A DNA stretch of 23,317 nt, taken from positions 1 through 23,317 of the forward strand of contig JBJEPE010000013.1 in the NCBI GenBank assembly GCA_051881075.1. The letters are read 5' to 3'. The position numbers and the translations under genes were made by a program. This document shows, piece by piece, positions 22,893-23,317 of the stretch (position 1 is its first letter; every line of letters begins with the position of its first letter). The stretch is from RUG14223 sp051881075 (GTDB lineage: Bacteria > Bacillota > Clostridia > Oscillospirales > Acutalibacteraceae). The notes under the pieces are model-generated. The model had not been told where the DNA came from. It did not search any database and saw nothing but the letters and a program-made list of their open reading frames with translations.

Positions 22893-23317
22893 TCAAAGCT
22901 CGTTTGATTTGTTTAATAGATCTTTAGCTTTCAAAATTTCCGGAATGGAAACACGATAAATCAGCAAAAGGTTTTGTAAAACGGTTTCTCTGTCTTGTGA
23001 AACTCGGTTTTTAATCCAATCAATCAAAATTCCTGCTGCTGCTTCCGTGTAAAACCGTGCAAGGAATTCTTCAAAAGACTCGTCTAACGATATCCCCAGC
23101 TTATCTTCACCACTTTTAATAGCGCCAAACAATATACTATTGAAATCTGTATAAAAGAAACGTTTCAGCTCCTCATGTCCCAAAGAATCGTAAGCACAGT
23201 TGATAATGTGTTTGTTTTCCTCTACATAATCCATAACGAAGCGGAATGCTTCTTCTGTGTTTACAACCATATCAAATTGTTTCACGACTTCAATGGCTTC
23301 TTCTTCAAGCATCCATT
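22893..23317 (-). CDS. TetR/AcrR family regulator, C-terminal part (runs off the window)
   Basis: The minus-strand frame is open to the window end, so the gene is incomplete at its 5' side. The ATG at 23312 is probably internal. The visible 139 residues form a helical TetR_C-type ligand-binding domain: FRFVMDYVEENKHIINCAYDSLGHEELKRFF, then SFEEFLARFYTEAAAGILIDWIKNR and VLQNLLLIYRVSIPEIL. The HTH domain should lie beyond 23317. It is followed after 17 bases by the truncated Mbeg1-like gene, which it may once have regulated. It is not the missing half of the TetR fragment at 22460-22720, because order and position do not fit a simple split. Confidence 0.75.
   Translation of the reverse strand, partial: WMLEEEAIEVVKQFDMVVNTEEAFRFVMDYVEENKHIINCAYDSLGHEELKRFFYTDFNSILFGAIKSGEDKLGISLDESFEEFLARFYTEAAAGILIDWIKNRVSQDRETVLQNLLLIYRVSIPEILKAKDLLNKSNEL

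Noticed and set aside
22720..22893. TetR C-terminal gene and TetR HTH fragment as two halves of one split gene
   Set aside because: On the minus strand the C-terminal part comes first and its own frame continues beyond the window end, so they are two different genes.

Overview
The window looks like chromosomal DNA of a low-to-moderate GC, probably spore-forming Firmicute. Clostridia, perhaps Oscillospiraceae-like, is my best guess. The reasons are AGGAGG-type ribosome sites, frequent TTG/GTG starts, AT-rich sigma-A promoters with 16-18 base spacers, a PdaB-like deacetylase, a SpoVB-like flippase, and a Firmicute-type YdbS/YdbT pair. No rRNA, tRNA or CRISPR array was seen. The species cannot be named from the sequence alone.

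Layout. (1) 1-3720, minus strand: an M23 cell-wall peptidase (LysM and G5-like domains) with its own promoter, and upstream of it a two-gene operon of a zinc-dependent phospholipase C-like protein and luxS. (2) 3818-6323: an intact PdaB-like polysaccharide deacetylase, then an insertion of about 1 kb bounded by two roughly 416-bp direct repeats. Each repeat joins the 3' end of the deacetylase gene to the 3' end of a small ribbon-helix-helix (RHH) gene. One copy completes the deacetylase, the other completes the RHH gene. This is the footprint expected of single-crossover (Campbell-type) integration of a DNA carrying a diverged homologous fragment. The insert carries an unrecognised 181-aa protein and an unlisted type I toxin-antitoxin locus: a 23-aa membrane peptide plus a convergent antisense RNA. 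This is the most interesting part of the window. (3) 6120-7378, minus: an SPFH/band-7 membrane protein and the RHH protein, with a palindrome over the promoter. (4) 7587-10475: a long ZapA-like protein overlapping a U32 peptidase-family protein (RlhA-like). (5) 10868-13750: MreB/Mbl and a SpoVB/MurJ-type flippase. (6) 13770-15776: two bacterial PH-domain membrane proteins (YdbS/YdbT-like) behind a large 5' hairpin. (7) 15798-18707: the TrkA/TrkH potassium uptake pair. (8) 18761-22189: an ABC-F ATPase and a secreted leucine-rich-repeat/transglutaminase-like protein, ending near a strong terminator. (9) 22223-23317: an IS200/IS605-end-like relic and rubble of TetR regulator and Mbeg1-like (DUF2974) gene pieces, running off the window end.

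Most of the window is envelope housekeeping: murein hydrolysis, peptidoglycan deacetylation, rod shape, lipid-linked precursor flipping, division and K+ homeostasis. The accessory material is concentrated at 4823-5802 and after 22190.
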